DNA of 64,000 bases from Microplitis mediator (GCF_029852145.1 NC_079979.1:20874803-20938802), one strand, 5' to 3'. Positions 13,901-28,336 are shown, numbered from the stretch's first letter. The notes: generated by a model from the letters alone, not told the origin. Made by a program: numbers and translations.

Positions 13901-16900
13901 GTGGGCGACAGTGAGGCCAACAAGTCAATATGTACAATAGTACACATATTTCTTCTGACTCACATAAAATATAATACATAAATTAGTAAATGTAATGGAG
14001 TAATCGAATTTTTCATCCGGCCAAAGTTCTCATATATAATGTGTAATTTATTATTGTAACTAAGAGTAAGACCAAAACTAACACCAATACTAAGACGATT
14101 ATGATTATAATCGTGTACTTCCGTTCAATTTAAAACATTTATGTATATGATGAAAGATGGAATGCTCCGTATTCTCTTTGACTAAGCGCCTTTGCGCCTT
14201 TACACAATTACGTAATTCATTACAAACTTTATTACTCGTCACGGTAAATGATGACAGCTACCGAAGCAAGTGTTGATATCACTTTTTTCAACCGTAACAT
14301 CATCCTAGTTTAATCATCTTTTATTTTAAATCTTTATCTATAAACTGTAAAGAAAAAAATTATAAATTTTTATATATCATTTATTTTATTATTATTAGTA
14401 TATACAAGTAGTATAGAATAACGAGTTACATATACATACATACAGACATACTTTAATGTACAATGTACATACAATACAAATAGACGTGAATCTTGAATTC
14501 GGTATTATAATATATATATGTATATATATGATACTTAAGTCTTGTAGGCTTATCAGCCTCGCCTTTAAAAGGCTGCATACCCTTTTAGTTAATATTCTTT
14601 TAACATAAATGTTGACAATAATTATTGATAAAAAAAAAAAAAAATCATAAATGAAGTAAAATAAAATTAGATATATTGTATCCTTGAAGGATTTAAAAAT
14701 ATATAAGAGTTCAACGGACTCGTAAACTTTTAATCTTTATTAAATATTTTAAACTTTAAATTAGAAATAAAATTAAAAGGAATAGTTATGAAGATAATTA
14801 TTTGAATAAAGTATAACTTTAATCGATCCTGTTTAATATTCAGTAGATAAAATTTAAAAATCGTTGTTTAAACTTTGTATCTTTCTGTTGATTCTGTTTT
14901 ATAGTTAATCAAGTCCACACCTCGTTAACTTTCTCAACTGCAACTGTATTATACTATTACCAAGACTAGTTATAAGATATAAAATATATATATATATAAT
15001 ACACTGTGTACATTACAGTAACAGCTGAATTACAAAATCACACTGAAATAGCAGGAAGCAATAACAATATTGCTTACAAGATTTAGTTTTTTCTTAAAAT
15101 CAAAAAAATTTTTTTAGCAAAATAAAGAGCGAAAGTTGCTGCAAAGCTTGAACTTAAAAAATCATGACAACATTTACGTTTGTTATGTCAGCGGTTCCAC
15201 GCACCTGTTGCTTGATAAATGTCATTTAATATCCTATAATCCGTCAGCTGACATTGTTTTTTAATTTTTTTTATGGCTTGACTCAGATTTTAGATAAATA
15301 GAAAAAAATTACGTATTGTGAACTTTTCCAAATCAAAAGGTTTAATGGTTAATTAAGGTGTTTTAATTCTAAATACAAAATCACTTGGTTGTTTTATTAT
15401 TTATCACTGTGTGGATTATCTCTTAACTTTACTCTAAAATCACAACAAAAAATAATAATAATAATAACAGTAATAATGGTACATATATTTTACGTAGGCT
15501 TAAATAAATGGATTATTAAAAAAGAGAGTCGGAAAGCTGTCAATTGATACTCACAGATAAATACTATATTTTATTCATTATAATTTAATTCTATCTTTAT
15601 AATGTATTATTTGTATACTACGATTAGTAACGATAAATTATTATCTTACATGCATATATTTATTAATTTTATAACAAACTGTGACTTGTATATACGTGAT
15701 ATATGAGATATATGAGAATATCTGTGCTATTAAAATAATATATTATTTATTTTGGCAAATTAAAGTACAATTAAAAATAAAATAATTTTCAGCTAATGTA
15801 TGTGTAAATCCTCCAAGAAAGTCTATCCTTGCAAATAACTATAGATATACTTGCGAGTATTTATAAATACTTAAAAGATAAAAAATAATATAATGTAGCC
15901 CTGACCGCCCTTACCCGTTGTAGAGCTTATGATCAGTTATGATCAGTTATGATCAGTTATGATGGTCATGATACACACCTACCTATTCATTGGTCTTATG
16001 TCTCTCATGCGTCTCATGTAACGATAGAGTTTATGAACGTATTCAAGCGTATTGCTCTTAACTTTCCATACGTTTCATACCGGACAAATTTTTAAACCGC
16101 AAGTTTTTTTAACAGAGTGGGATAACCAGAAGCGCCTACACAAATACATAAATACATAAATACATAAATACAAGTACACACGATACGAGCCATATAACAA
16201 ACCATAAAGTTGTATGAAATTGTATAAGGTTGTATGGTGTTTCGACTGGTTAGGTATAAATTAAATGTTTCACTCTACCCACGCACTTTTTATCATATGC
16301 TATGTACTGCTCAGTACTCCTACCTTTTGCTTTTGCTTTTGCTTTTGCTGTTGCTTTTGCTGTTGCAGCATTACATATTTATTTATTCATTTTTAATTTA
16401 TGCTTGTTATATATAATTATTGATCTAAAAATAAATTACCGTTTAAAAAAAAATATCATTTCTAATTGATAAAAAAATAAATAAAACTCAAAAGAATAAA
16501 AATATTAAATACTCGTCGTATTTTTTTTTCTTTTTTTTTATTTGATATATCTACTGTACAATAAAACACTTAAATTTAATTTAATATATAATACATATTC
16601 ATCATGTATTGATATAATGGAAAATTATTTTTGGTTGTATATTATCGAAATTAAATCTCATATTTATAAATTTAGCTAAATAGTTTTATTAAATCATATA
16701 TGTACTTTTACTGTATACAATATACATATTTCACATTAAATAAATTAACTAGAGTACCTTTTTGTTACAAGTTTAATTATTAATTTAAACAAATAATTAA
16801 TCTCAATAAATTTTTGAATTTATGAAATAAATTAATCAGTTAATTAAATAACTAATAAATTTTATTGAGCTACTAATTTTTTATTATTTGGCATCAATAC

Positions 16901-17800
16901 AATACAAACAAATTGCACGTATTATTTTTATAAATTAAAAAAATTAAACAACTAATGTGCAGTTTATGAACTGAATAATATTAAATTATAAAATATTTGT
17001 AATTGAGATAAAATAAAATATACAGTATCACACAAAATTATTGCTACGTTTTTTATATAAAATAATTTATCATATAGCTCAATTCATTATAAATTATAAA
17101 TCATAATTGGTTATTTTTTTTTTTCATATCTTATATAAAGTAATTATTATCATTTGACAATTATTATTTTAATTTACGACTACTTTATTAAATAATATAT
17201 AAAGAGCCTATAAAATAAAAAATAACATATGGCATATGAAAATTTAAAAGGTTGAATTTTTTTTTTTTTCGAGTATGGCCTTATTAGCCGTTAATAAATA
17301 TTAAATATATTGTCTAATTCTTAATAAAATATGTTGGCATTTATAATTACGTTTTCGTTACTTGACAAATTTATCATAAAGTTTTTAAAAAGCCATAAAA
17401 ATTAATTGAGTATATTTTCTCATTGTAACTGATATAATAAAATAAAACTAAAAAAAAGGGTATATTAAAAATGTCATGTTAAAATTTCATAAAATCACAA
17501 TTGCTATTACTTAGACAGTTATAACTAGAATAATAATATCTTTGGTTGGATCCAAGACAAGATTTACCTGACATAGCAATTACATATAAATATTATTAAT
17601 TATTATTTTTAAATGTTACTTTTGCTAGAAACATTTATTTTTAATAATTACACTGGACAGTCTTTAATCAACGCAACAAGTTTCACTAGATAGATAGATT
17701 CCCATTTAATTATCTTATTATTATTAACAATATTTTATTATTTTAATTTATGTTGTGGTTCCTCAGATAACAATTATATATTATCGATACTATTTTAGTC
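10980..17800. other. gene-free AT-rich region with short tandem repeats
   Basis: No gene is visible over nearly 7 kb. Items seen: a repeat of gtttattc units at about 11985-12040; a 9-base perfect inverted repeat with a 6-base loop at 11249-11272; a moderately GC-rich patch at 13555-13740 that could be a distant promoter; three and a half copies of gatcagttat at 15929-15963; an aaatacat repeat near 16143-16170; and a ttttgc repeat near 16325-16360. Confidence 0.5.
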
Positions 17801-17808
17801 TTTTAAAA

Positions 17809-19026
17809 TTAACATATACTTGAAATTCCATGAGTTAAACTTTTTTCAAGGACTATGTGAAATTCACTTAACGGCTCCAAAATGTGAATAAGAAAATTTA
17901 ACAATGTTTGATTTTTCAAAAATGATGTATCTTCATACATTTCAGCTGTTGATCGTGCATCACTCATTGGACGTAACATTGGATGAAGAAGTTGTTCCCT
18001 TGCAGCTAAACATATAAATAACTGAAATTTTCCATCTTTTCCTAAAGTATGACTAAAAGTATTTATTTGGTCAATAAGATGACAATAACAACGTAATATT
18101 GTAAATTTTTTATTATTTTCAGCATAAAGTTTTCTATCATTATCTTTATTTAATCTCTTTGAGTATTGATCCATTTCTTCCAACAATGACATTTCAAAAT
18201 TTTCTTTAACTCTGATAAAATAATCCCATAAATAAAAATTTTTACCAAATATACGTTGATTTTTAAATCCATACAAAAATGTTTGTTCCAATGATGGTAC
18301 AAGTCCGCCTTCTCCACACAATAAAGCAGTAAGTGATCCATCTTGATGATCACGTCGATAATGAAATTTAACAATAGCATTAACAGCTTCACCCAATACA
18401 TGCTGTAATTCATCTGATGATAAATTTTGTTTATTACGTGGTATACTTGGTGATCTACATCGTGGTGGAGTTGAACAAGTTTCAACAAGTTCATCATTAT
18501 CAATATTTTTCGGTACCAAACCACCAACAAGTAATCTTTCAGTAGAACCATCATCTATACCTCGTCCAAGCCAACGACCACATGGAAATTTAAATGTATG
18601 TCCAGTAACTTCATTACGTACAACAACATGCTCAACCATCCATTTAGGTGATAAACCACTGTTATCATGACCTATTCTTAATGTTGATAAAACTCCAAGA
18701 TTTTTATGATGAAATACAAATTCCAATGCTCCTTTTGGTATTGACACTGGATTTGTTTCACATAATGTACCTGATATAACAATCCATCCATTTGCTGAAG
18801 TTGTTGCAGCGCTGGCTTTTCTACTGGGAAATATTATAACACGATAAGGTAATTTTGTTGTAGGATAATTATTTGTAAAACAAAAATAATCAACAGCATT
18901 CAAAGTCAGTAAATGATACAAAAATTGTTCTTTTTCTTCTTCACATCGAAGAAATGCTGATCGTTTATATTGATTTCTAAAAAACAACATGAAAAAAAAA
19001 ACAATTTTTAATTATTATTATTATTA

Positions 19027-19067
<41 letters not shown>

Positions 19068-22000
19068 CCTCAATAATGTAGTATTGGTTAGTAGAGTCTT
19101 TAAATGTCGTGAGAGTAGTTTCTTTTCAAGTGCAAGTCTAACCCATGCCCTTGCATAACCAATCTGGGTTTTTATTTCAGTCATAGCTTGTACATTTCGA
19201 ATATCGAATATTAAAGAATCTGGAAGAGGTCTCAACTGTTCAGGGCCTATTGATTTTCTTTCCCCAGTTGATGATCTGTTTCTATCTGCTGTTCCTCTTG
19301 TTGGAGATACGTCAGTTTCTAATGCCAAATTCGATAAATCTGTACCAAAAAAAAAAAAAAAAATATTATCCATAAATTTTTCATTGAATTAAAAAAAAAA
19401 TATTTAAATTATCATATTGACAAACATTGCATAACATAACAAACATATAACAAAAAAAATATTGAACAAGCTTATATATTTTAACATACATGCTTCATGC
19501 ATATTACAATTTCACATTATTATTTAAACCCATTTTTAAATTGTAATATATATATAATATTGGATGCATAATGGTTATTGTATTTGTTGTTTTTTTTTTT
19601 CATATATATGCATCACAAGACTATTGGAGCACACATTTAAAATTTACCATTAAGATTTTCCTTGATATAAGAAGCTATCTCATATATATTTCTCTTTTTT
19701 ATTGATGATAATAGACGATCCTTCAATGTGAAAGATTTATTTGATGGTTTTGTGTCTAGTTAAACATAAAAATTTGAACAAAAAAAAAATAATAATAATA
19801 ATAATAATAACAACTACAATAAATTATATAACAATACTGTCATGCCTTGAATATAAGAATAATAATAAAAAACAAATATTGTTGTGCAATTAACAATACA
19901 ATTTAAAATCGTGTACATAAAAAAATTACTATGATACTATATTTACACAATGGTGATAATAATTTAACACTATTTAGTGTTAAAATTTTATCATACATTC
20001 TACTACACTGGACTATATAGTAAAATGATAACTAAATCTCGTTGTAGTTTATAAAAATATAAATATATAATGAATTTGTATTAATGACGTACAATCAAGC
20101 CGCTTCCGTAGAACGCACCAAGCTAACGCTGCATTATATTATAATTAATATATAAACATTGAATTTACATTTATAAAGCTTAGATTATTTAAATTTAACA
20201 TCAAGTAAATATTAATAAATTAATTATTTATATTAAATTAATCGTCAAGACTTACCAGGAGACAAAAAATTTGGATCAATAGACTTGGCAGAGTCATTGC
20301 AATCTTCCAACTCTTGATACATTGATAAATGTGACCAAAGGGCACTTTTTCCTTGTTTATTTTGCAATCCATGACTCCAAACTCGCTCCAATAAATCACA
20401 GAGACTGGCAACCAAAGTATTTTCCTCAACGTCTACTAGAGATTCAGTCCCATGGCCAAGAGCAACTGCTTCTGATCCCATTTTTTCAACCAACATTCGT
20501 TTTGTTTTAGATTTACAATCCTTAAAATAGTACATATATTTATTATTGATTATATATCCAAATATATGATCTATATACCTTAAGCAATTTTTCGACAAAT
20601 GTCCAATTAGCTTGAGCAATCAAAGCAGGGCTCATATCTGCCGAAAGTTTTGTTTGTGGTCGTGGAGATTGAGTTTCTTGAGGTATAGGTTGTTTTCCAT
20701 TTGTCTCTAAAGATTTCATCTTGTACTTCCACTGAGTTTGACCTTTTCTACTGCTATTTAAATTTAATTTTATTATTATTATTATTATTATAAATTTTAT
20801 ATTTTTATTTTTATTTTTATATGTATATATCGTCACTATTTGTCACGTAAAAAAATTCTTACCGGAGTATACTGTTATCCAAAAAATTCAAGTATTGCAG
20901 ATTAAAATAAAACGATAAAAGTTAACAAATATAAATATAGTTATTAAATATACAATAAACAAACCTTTGTGTTGGCTCTTTGTTGAGTGATACTGTATCA
21001 AGAAGAGGAAAGCTTCTAAAGTAAGCAGCTCGATGTGGAAGTATTTCTGTTGGAGGATTTGCTTCAAAATCAACATTATTTAATTTATATTCCAATGATT
21101 TTTGACTTTCCGTAACATTACTTGTAACTTGATAACGTGTCGAACGAATCATTCCATCACCAACTTTTTTTCTATAATTAAATTTAAGTAATAATAATTA
21201 TAATATGATATTATCGGTAATATAAATTTGTATAATATTAACTTTATTTGTGCGATTCTTAAATCAAAAATTTTAATATTAGAGTCCAATTGATTCCACG
21301 ATGACATAACTTTGGTATCAACAAGAGACGCAAACATTTGAGTCTCGATAAATCTCGATAGGAATGGCAAATGTTGAGCTGGTTGATCTGATAAAAATGT
21401 TGCTTTATCAAATACATGCATACTATCTCGATTATTAAGCCATTCATCTTTATCCTGTAGTAATAATAATAATTATTATTAGTTAAATGATAATTTAAAT
21501 AAATAAATATAAACTTACTTGATTTGGATGTATTACAAAATGATCATAACCAGCAAATAATTGTACGAAACGATTTAAAAAAATTTCTCTGATAGCATTA
21601 TTAAATACAAGTGTCTGTTGGTATTCTTCTCTAGGTGTGAGTATTATATCTTCATCTTTGGTCATATTCTCAACAGCATCAATGTCATCTAAACTTATTC
21701 CTGTTTTTTTGACAATATCAACAATCCTCTGCAATGCGTCAGACTGTGCTACTGCTGTTGTTGTTGATGTTGCTGTTGTTGTTGCTGTTGTTATATTATT
21801 AGTATTTGTAGTACCTAATTTATTATCCCAATCCAAAACATCATGAAGGGAATGTTTTCTCCGTGGTATATGAAATCCAGAGCCAGGAAGTGTTAAACTA
21901 CTTGTCATTATATCTGAGTTTAAATAATTTATGACCATATTCTCAGTCCTGTTAAATAATAATAAAATTATTTATTTATTCATTTATTTATTTATTTTTA

Positions 22001-22719
22001 AATATATAAAACTTACTTTTCAAAATGGGGTATTTTGTACTTGTTTAAAAGTGTTCTAATTTCAGCAAGGAATTGCATTTTTCTTGGAAAAACTGGTAAC
22101 TCTTCTGGGAATTGACTAGTCTGTTTATCAATATCTACATAACAAAGATTTGCCTAACCACATGAAAAAAAAAAAAATATATATATATATTTATATATGT
22201 AATTAATAATATTGATAATAATAAATATATATTACCTCACTGGCAATTTTTAAATTACTTCCTTCACTCTGTGCATGTAACCCCATAATAAAAGGTACAG
22301 GAGCATCAAGAAAATGATGAAGACTTGCCGGTAATATGGGTACGTAAACGTGTTGCCACGTAAAGGGAAATAAAAGGGCAGTAATACATTCAGCAACAAC
22401 CATGAGTTTATGAAAATCAGTACTACGAATTAGTACTTGATTTTCAAGGAGTACACATGTAAATAATTGAATAACGATTTCAGGCCCAAGCCATGTAAAC
22501 AAATCTTTTATCGGATAATCAAGTAGAGGAAGTTCCGTGGACGGACAAGGATATAAAATAACAAGTTCCAATGGTGATTTTGCTGGTTCATCATTTGGAA
22601 CAAAAAATTTCAGTGATTTTCCTGGTAATGGTACTGGTACATTATAAAGAAGATTATAAACATAAGATTCAAGACTTAATCCAGGTCCTGGATGTCTTGG
22701 AACACATCTATTAAAAAAA

Positions 22720-22761
<42 letters not shown>

Positions 22762-24216
22762 AAAAACAAAATGAATGTTAAATAATCCATACTTGTAAAG
22801 ATTGGTTAGGAATGTACGAGCAGCGTGTAGATAAGGTTGCTGACACAGCAATGATATTGATTTGGTTACCAGCAATTTGTCTTTTGTTGAATCGTAATAG
22901 GCCATGGCAGCCCCAGGCGAATGAGCAGACAATTTAAAATGTCTCGGCAATGATCTAGTATTATGTGGATCTTGGCCCTTTCTCGGTCTAAAAACAAATT
23001 ATAATTATCATATACTATATTGGTTATTTATTATTATTATTATTATTATTTAATACTCACACTGGCGGTGTTCCATTTTGTCCACTACTTAGCTCTGTTA
23101 TAAACATAGCCTGGAGAGTTTGCATTGCCGCACAAATTTTTCGATTCCGGCATTCTTCAAAAAATACCAAACTAAATCCATAAGTTCTACGACCATCTTC
23201 TTTGGTTAGGACGAATGAATGAAAGGACGGCTCAACTGAGTGCTTTTGCGTACGGAACCTGAGTCCACTTGGTAGACATAACTAAAATATAGATAAACAT
23301 GAAGAAAACAGATAATTAAATAATTATTTAAAAAAAAAAAAAATAATTTACCATACAAACTGCATGCTCATCAAATGGATTCCAAGGTACTGAATCTGGA
23401 TAATGTCCCAATACTTTGCTTTTGTAAGCACGATCTAATGGTGTACACTGCAATGAGTCTCCTGAAAACAATAAATAGTTAATTTTTTATACAATTATTA
23501 AATACAAATTGTTAATATTTGATTTTTAATCTCGAGTGTCGACTGTTTGTTAGTATAAACATAATTATTAAACTATTATAACAAGAAAAACTGGAGAACA
23601 GGGGATTTAATGCTAAAAGAGGCGACCTTTTATTTTTATTTATCTTAACACAAGTTCATGGACATCATTATATATATATATTAAATGAAAGAATGTATTT
23701 ATAAAATATGTATTACATATACCCTTTTTTGCATAATTTTTATATATCGCATAAAATTTATACCTTTAAAAGTTTATTCAAGCGTTTATTTATCTAGCGA
23801 AAATAATAAAATAATTTATTTATGCAAAGTGAAGGTTTCTGATGGCGATGATGATAATAACAGGAACAAAGTATTTATTCACAGCCATGAATTTTTATTA
23901 ATATATATATATGATCACTTTAGCTCAATTTTCTTCTTTATAATAATACAGTGATAAACTTAATAAATTTTCAACTACTTGATTAAAGCGCACGTTTGAA
24001 AAATTCTTCATACATTAAATAGTCTTATGTTAAATATGGCTATTTACACACTTTTTTTTATTTATTTATTTTTTTTTTAACTTCCCGCTAAGAAAATTGC
24101 AAATTTTCAAAAAAGGGAAGTTATTGGTTTCGGTCCGATTTTCGAAAATCGAGTTTTCATCAGATGTCGACGTTTTGAGGTCCTAGGAAACTATTCTGAC
24201 TATTCCCGGGTGGACG

Positions 24217-24264
<48 letters not shown>

Positions 24265-27200
24265 CTTTTTTTTGTCCGACGATATCTTTGGAACGGATGA
24301 ACCGATTTGAACGTACTTGGTGGCGATCGAAAGAGCTCACCAAAACTTAGTCTTGATTAGATTTTGGGGTAAATCGGTCATGTAGTTTACAAGTTATACA
24401 AAGAATAAGAATTAAAAATTTTTTTTTATTTTAGTTTTTTATTGATTTCTCAGAAACGACTCATACGATCAACTTCAAAATCTAATCAGCTCTAGAACTC
24501 AATAAAACACGTCGATTGCCGCCTCAATCATCAAAATCGGTTCATTCGTTCGAGAGTTATCGCGGGAGAAAGAAATGGTAAAAAACAGTTTTTTGCGAAT
24601 ATCTTCGAAACAACTGAACCAAACAATTTCAAAATTTTATCAGCTCTAGAACTCAATAAAATACGCCGATTGCCGCCGCAACCATCAAAATCGGTGAATT
24701 CATTCCTGAGATATCGTGGGAGACAGAAATGCTAAAATCGGTTTTTTTTTAAAACAATGGCACACTAAAGTATTTTCGAGCTCGAAGAGCTCGAAAATGT
24801 ATCCACAACAACGTTTTCGAGCTCGAGGAGCTCAAAAACAGCGGGAAGTTTTGGGGCTGGCCCGCAGGGTCAACCGATAGACAGATTTTTTCAATAACAA
24901 CATATTGCCGAGTATATATATTTATATATATATTGAAGACATTTGTAAGACCAATATTTATTTGGTTAAGAAAATTATATTGTCGACAGTCAAGTTAATT
25001 GAGCAGAGACAATTGCTATGTAATTTGTCAGTTAAATGATGACATGGTAGTAAAATTACTATTAAAAAATTAAATTTGTCCAATTTACTTGATAATTTAT
25101 ATTATTATTATTATAATAAAATAAATTTATTGATTGATCGCATTGAAAATATTTTTGTGATACCTCACTTTTTAAAAAATAAAAAAAAAACGATTAAAAT
25201 ATTGACCTTTACACTGTATGGTGTCGAAAGGGTCATATATTAAGATATGAAATGGAGAATAAGTAAAGATAAATAAAATAATAAACCATTTTCAAGTCAT
25301 CTCATTATTATTTTATATTTTTAAAGTTAAATTTAACATTGAAGTGTAAAAAAAAAAATAAATAAATAAATAAGTTTCATAATATTAATAAAGACATTCC
25401 TTTTTTTTTTTTTTCCGACATTTATGATTTTTTATTATAATAATAATACTTATTATCATCATAGTTATATGTGTCCAATAAAACATTTATTATTATTATA
25501 ATCATTTTTAGTAATACGTTAAATAAGACAAAAAGTTAAAAACTAAACGCTCGAATGAAATGGATTTAATTGGTTGCTCACTTGATGGGTACAGTGTATG
25601 ACTAATGCATATATGAACAAATATATATACATGAGTCAGTTTTAGGGCTCTTTTCTATTTTTTCTTTTTTCTTTTTTCTTTTTTCTTTTTTCTACTTTAT
25701 AGCTCAGTGAGCTTGTTTTGTAAAATATAAGGGAATAGAAGGGAACCCTTATTGGTGGTAGACCTCAAATCCCTTCTATTCATATAGATTCTGGTTGCTG
25801 TTGTTATTGTTTGCATAAATTCCGGATATTGAAAATAATAATATTTTAAAACAGTAATATTATTATATTTACTGAAATTTGTTTATTAAATGCAAGTTTT
25901 GTTGGCTACTTGTACTGTAAATAGACTCGATTTAATAGAAATTTAACTTGAATATAATATAGAAAATTATAATGAGTATGTTATAGTATATCACTTGTAT
26001 TGGATCTATTACTTTCTCATGTGGAACGGAGTAAATAAAAAAAAAATTTGGAAAATCCAAAAGTGCACGACTCGTAATGCTCATATATTATGAAATAATA
26101 AATAACAATAAAAAAAATGGCGGGAAGTGCGAATAAATTTAAAATATATACAATTCTCTTTCATTAAAACTTGTCTTGTTTTTTATTATGTTATTATTTT
26201 TTTATAATTATAAAAGAACTTATTCAAAATATCTCGATTAATAACAAAAAAAAAATAAACGTAAATAAAAACAAAAATAAAAAAAAATTGAATTGAAAAA
26301 AAATTCAGGCCTACCTATTAGCAAAAAAAACAGCTGTTCTAGGACGGTAATGCACAAGCGCCCCTAGCGGAATAAATGTCCGTATAATGTATAGATATAT
26401 CACCATCCATGTTAGTTTTACATAGATATATAGATATATAGTTATACAGCCTTTTTTATTCTTTTATTAATTGTAATTAAACGACACTGAGTTACCTAGC
26501 CATTTGCAATAGGAGACCTACAATTATTTCAAAGAATTTTTTAAAAAAAAATTTGTTTCAATTACTGCATTTTTTCGCAAGTTATCGTGTATACGGGTTT
26601 CATACTTAACGGACAGGAAATTTTTTAAAACTATTTTTGATGTTTTTTCCGTTTTTATTCAACTAAATAAATTTTTGAAAAGTATGGAATTAATCTCCAC
26701 TAAATTTTCTTCAAAATAGTATGCAAACCATCTTAATTCCGTAAACTAACAAGGGTATAATAATTGATTAGTTACCGAAGTGAGGCGAAAAAAAATTTTT
26801 CGATCGTAAAGCACGAACGAGTCGTGCAATAAAAGTCAAGACGGTAATGAAAAATAAGTAATTTCTTGGTGAAAGGGATTATCTAAAAGTAGTAATTTAA
26901 AATAGTAATAGTTATTATTATAAGCTTATTAATTTAAAAGTTCGTTGTCAAAGATAATGAACAGAATAAAAAAAAAATTTAAAAGGTAACGAGGATAGAT
27001 TGTGATTGTCTTTTAATAGTTGATAATTATCTGTATAGATAAAGTGTAGTAAACGAGCAGTTGATGTCAATGTCAATTTTATTACAATTATAGAATTATA
27101 AAATTAAAGTTGTATATATATGATACTACTAGTTTTTATTGTGTTGACTGTTGATTGCATTATATATATATTTATTTTTTAAGTCTATACTCACTACACT

Positions 27201-28163
27201 ACAGTTACCGTTACATTACAATTTAAAAAAAAAAATAAAAAATCTAAATTAAGTAAAACAATGTGTTGGAGATTTCCGCCTTTTATTTGTTTTATACTTT
27301 TTTAGAGCAAATATACTACTTTAAAATAAAATTATTTAATTAATTATCGTAAAAAATATTAAACATGTGTTGTTTTGTTAAAAAGGAATATGTATTAATA
27401 TATGTGCTCACCTAAGGGAAAGAGAAAACAAGATGAGTAGGCCACTCGATACGATATTATATGATATGAGGAGATATATCTACATGTAATAAAAATAAAA
27501 ATAAAAATAGATATATAAAGCAGCATTTATATCATCAACAACTTGGATTGTATTTTGTATTGGATACGGTTCCGGAGAGGAGGTCTCTCTTATATTCTTT
27601 CAGCAAGATCTGTTGCTTCCTGTGGTCCACATTGTTTGCGCATGCAGTATGCTACTCAATGCAACTACTTTAAACTACTATACGGCCTTATACTATAATA
27701 ATAATAACAACACATAAACGAGCACCTCACAAAAAATTTACCTACTTTGAAAAAAAAAAAAAAAAAAAAATCCATTTTATTATTATTGTTATTATTCTTT
27801 ATACTCTGTATTCTGGAAGCGAAAAAAATAATATTAAGTCTTGTAACAAAACACTATGGATATACTTGGAGTTAAATTTAATCTGTTCACTTTCTTTATA
27901 TAATTAGTTATTTAATTATTTTTAAAAAATGATTTTTATGTTAGATTAAGAATGTTGAAATTTTTTTTGCGCAAACTCGCTGCTTCACACAAACTATGCA
28001 ATTAATTCAGTTCCATTCTCCAAAAGCAATAATTAAACCCGATTAATAATGACAATTTAAATTAAAATAGAAAATGCAGACGATCAATAAGGATTTATGA
28101 TGAACCAAAGAAATAACATAATACTGATATGCTATTTATTATAAAAACAACAACAACAGCAAC

Positions 28164-28205
<42 letters not shown>

Positions 28206-28336
28206 CAAGATTGCTTACCAAAATATTTGTCAGGTTCAAGGCCAGAGTCTTTGTCAAGTCCACAAATAACAAAATAATCAGCAAATCTTGTTGGATGTTG
28301 CTCTGGACCACGGTGTCCACCCAAGCTTCCGTTCAT
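17809..28336 (-). CDS. DENND5: DENND5 (Rab6-interacting protein 1), DENN-RUN-PLAT-RUN protein
   Basis: The coding exons on the minus strand are 28336-28219, 23461-23352, 23281-23061, 22987-22793, 22707-22236, 22153-22017, 21948-21519, 21454-21243, 21171-20965, 20750-20579, 20520-20256, 19339-19069 and 18976-17809. All phases agree and give 1325 aa, close to the roughly 1290 aa of vertebrate DENND5A. The N-terminus reads RFADYFVICGLD, the uDENN start. DENN runs from about residue 200 to 380 and dDENN from about 540 to 640 (RFIETQMFASLVD). RUN1 spans about 740-945 (VEENTLVASLCDLLERVWSHG, split at its end; LEKKLLSRHLK), PLAT about 975-1085 (RIGHDNSGLSPKWMVEH), and RUN2 the C-terminus. DENND5 proteins are Rab39-directed exchange factors that also bind GTP-Rab6 and act in endosome/Golgi traffic. 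Intron 1 is 4.8 kb and carries a transposon-like insert. The exon 8 donor (gttaat) is weak but its phase is confirmed by the next exon. Two further optional exons are listed separately. Confidence 0.95.
19648..19755 (-). CDS. DENND5: probable cassette exon of DENND5, 36 codons
   Basis: Between the exons ending at 20256 and starting at 19339 lies an open segment bounded by acceptor aactag and donor gtaaat. It is exactly 108 bases, enters in phase 1 and leaves in phase 1, so it can be included or skipped without changing frame. Its product contains FTLKDRLLSSIKKRNIYEIA and ends YIKENLNG; it is basic and hydrophilic and would sit inside the RUN1 domain. The open frame, both splice signals and phase neutrality together favour a real exon. 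I do not recognise the peptide in other DENND5 proteins. Confidence 0.6.
20863..20871 (-). CDS. DENND5: candidate 9-base micro-exon of DENND5
   Basis: Within the intron between 20965 and 20750 the minus strand reads ttttttggataacag, then TATACTCCG, then gtaaga, which is a strong acceptor and a strong donor nine bases apart. Inclusion keeps the frame and turns the junction S-R-K-G into S-I-L-R-R-K-G. Micro-exons of this size are known in neuronal genes, but a chance pairing of splice signals cannot be excluded. Confidence 0.4.
24079..24850. mobile_element. non-autonomous DNA-transposon-like repeat with 11-bp terminal inverted repeats
   Basis: The segment begins aacttcccgct and ends agcgggaagtt, a perfect 11-base inverted repeat 772 bases apart. 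Inside are a (TG)n run at 24221-24262, two diverged copies of a unit of about 120 bases beginning near tcagctctagaactcaataa (about 24480 and 24640), and two palindromic blocks containing cgagctcga at about 24775-24835. Its base composition is less AT-rich than the flanks and no protein-coding frame survives. No clear target-site duplication is visible. It lies in the first intron of DENND5. The family is not recognised. Confidence 0.6.
24860..28210. other. remainder of DENND5 intron 1
   Basis: Mostly AT-rich intron. Two stretches, 26300-26400 and 26480-26860, have a composition like old interspersed repeats (for example gcgcccctagcgg at 26359), and 27540-27670 is somewhat GC-richer. No coding exon can be supported. 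A ttttttc repeat occurs near 25655-25695 and a poly-A run near 27750. Confidence 0.45.

Noticed and set aside
22710..22950. Extension of DENND5 exons into poly-Ile/Tyr tails
   Set aside because: The tails are translated introns beyond clear donors; phase of the following exon confirms the splice.
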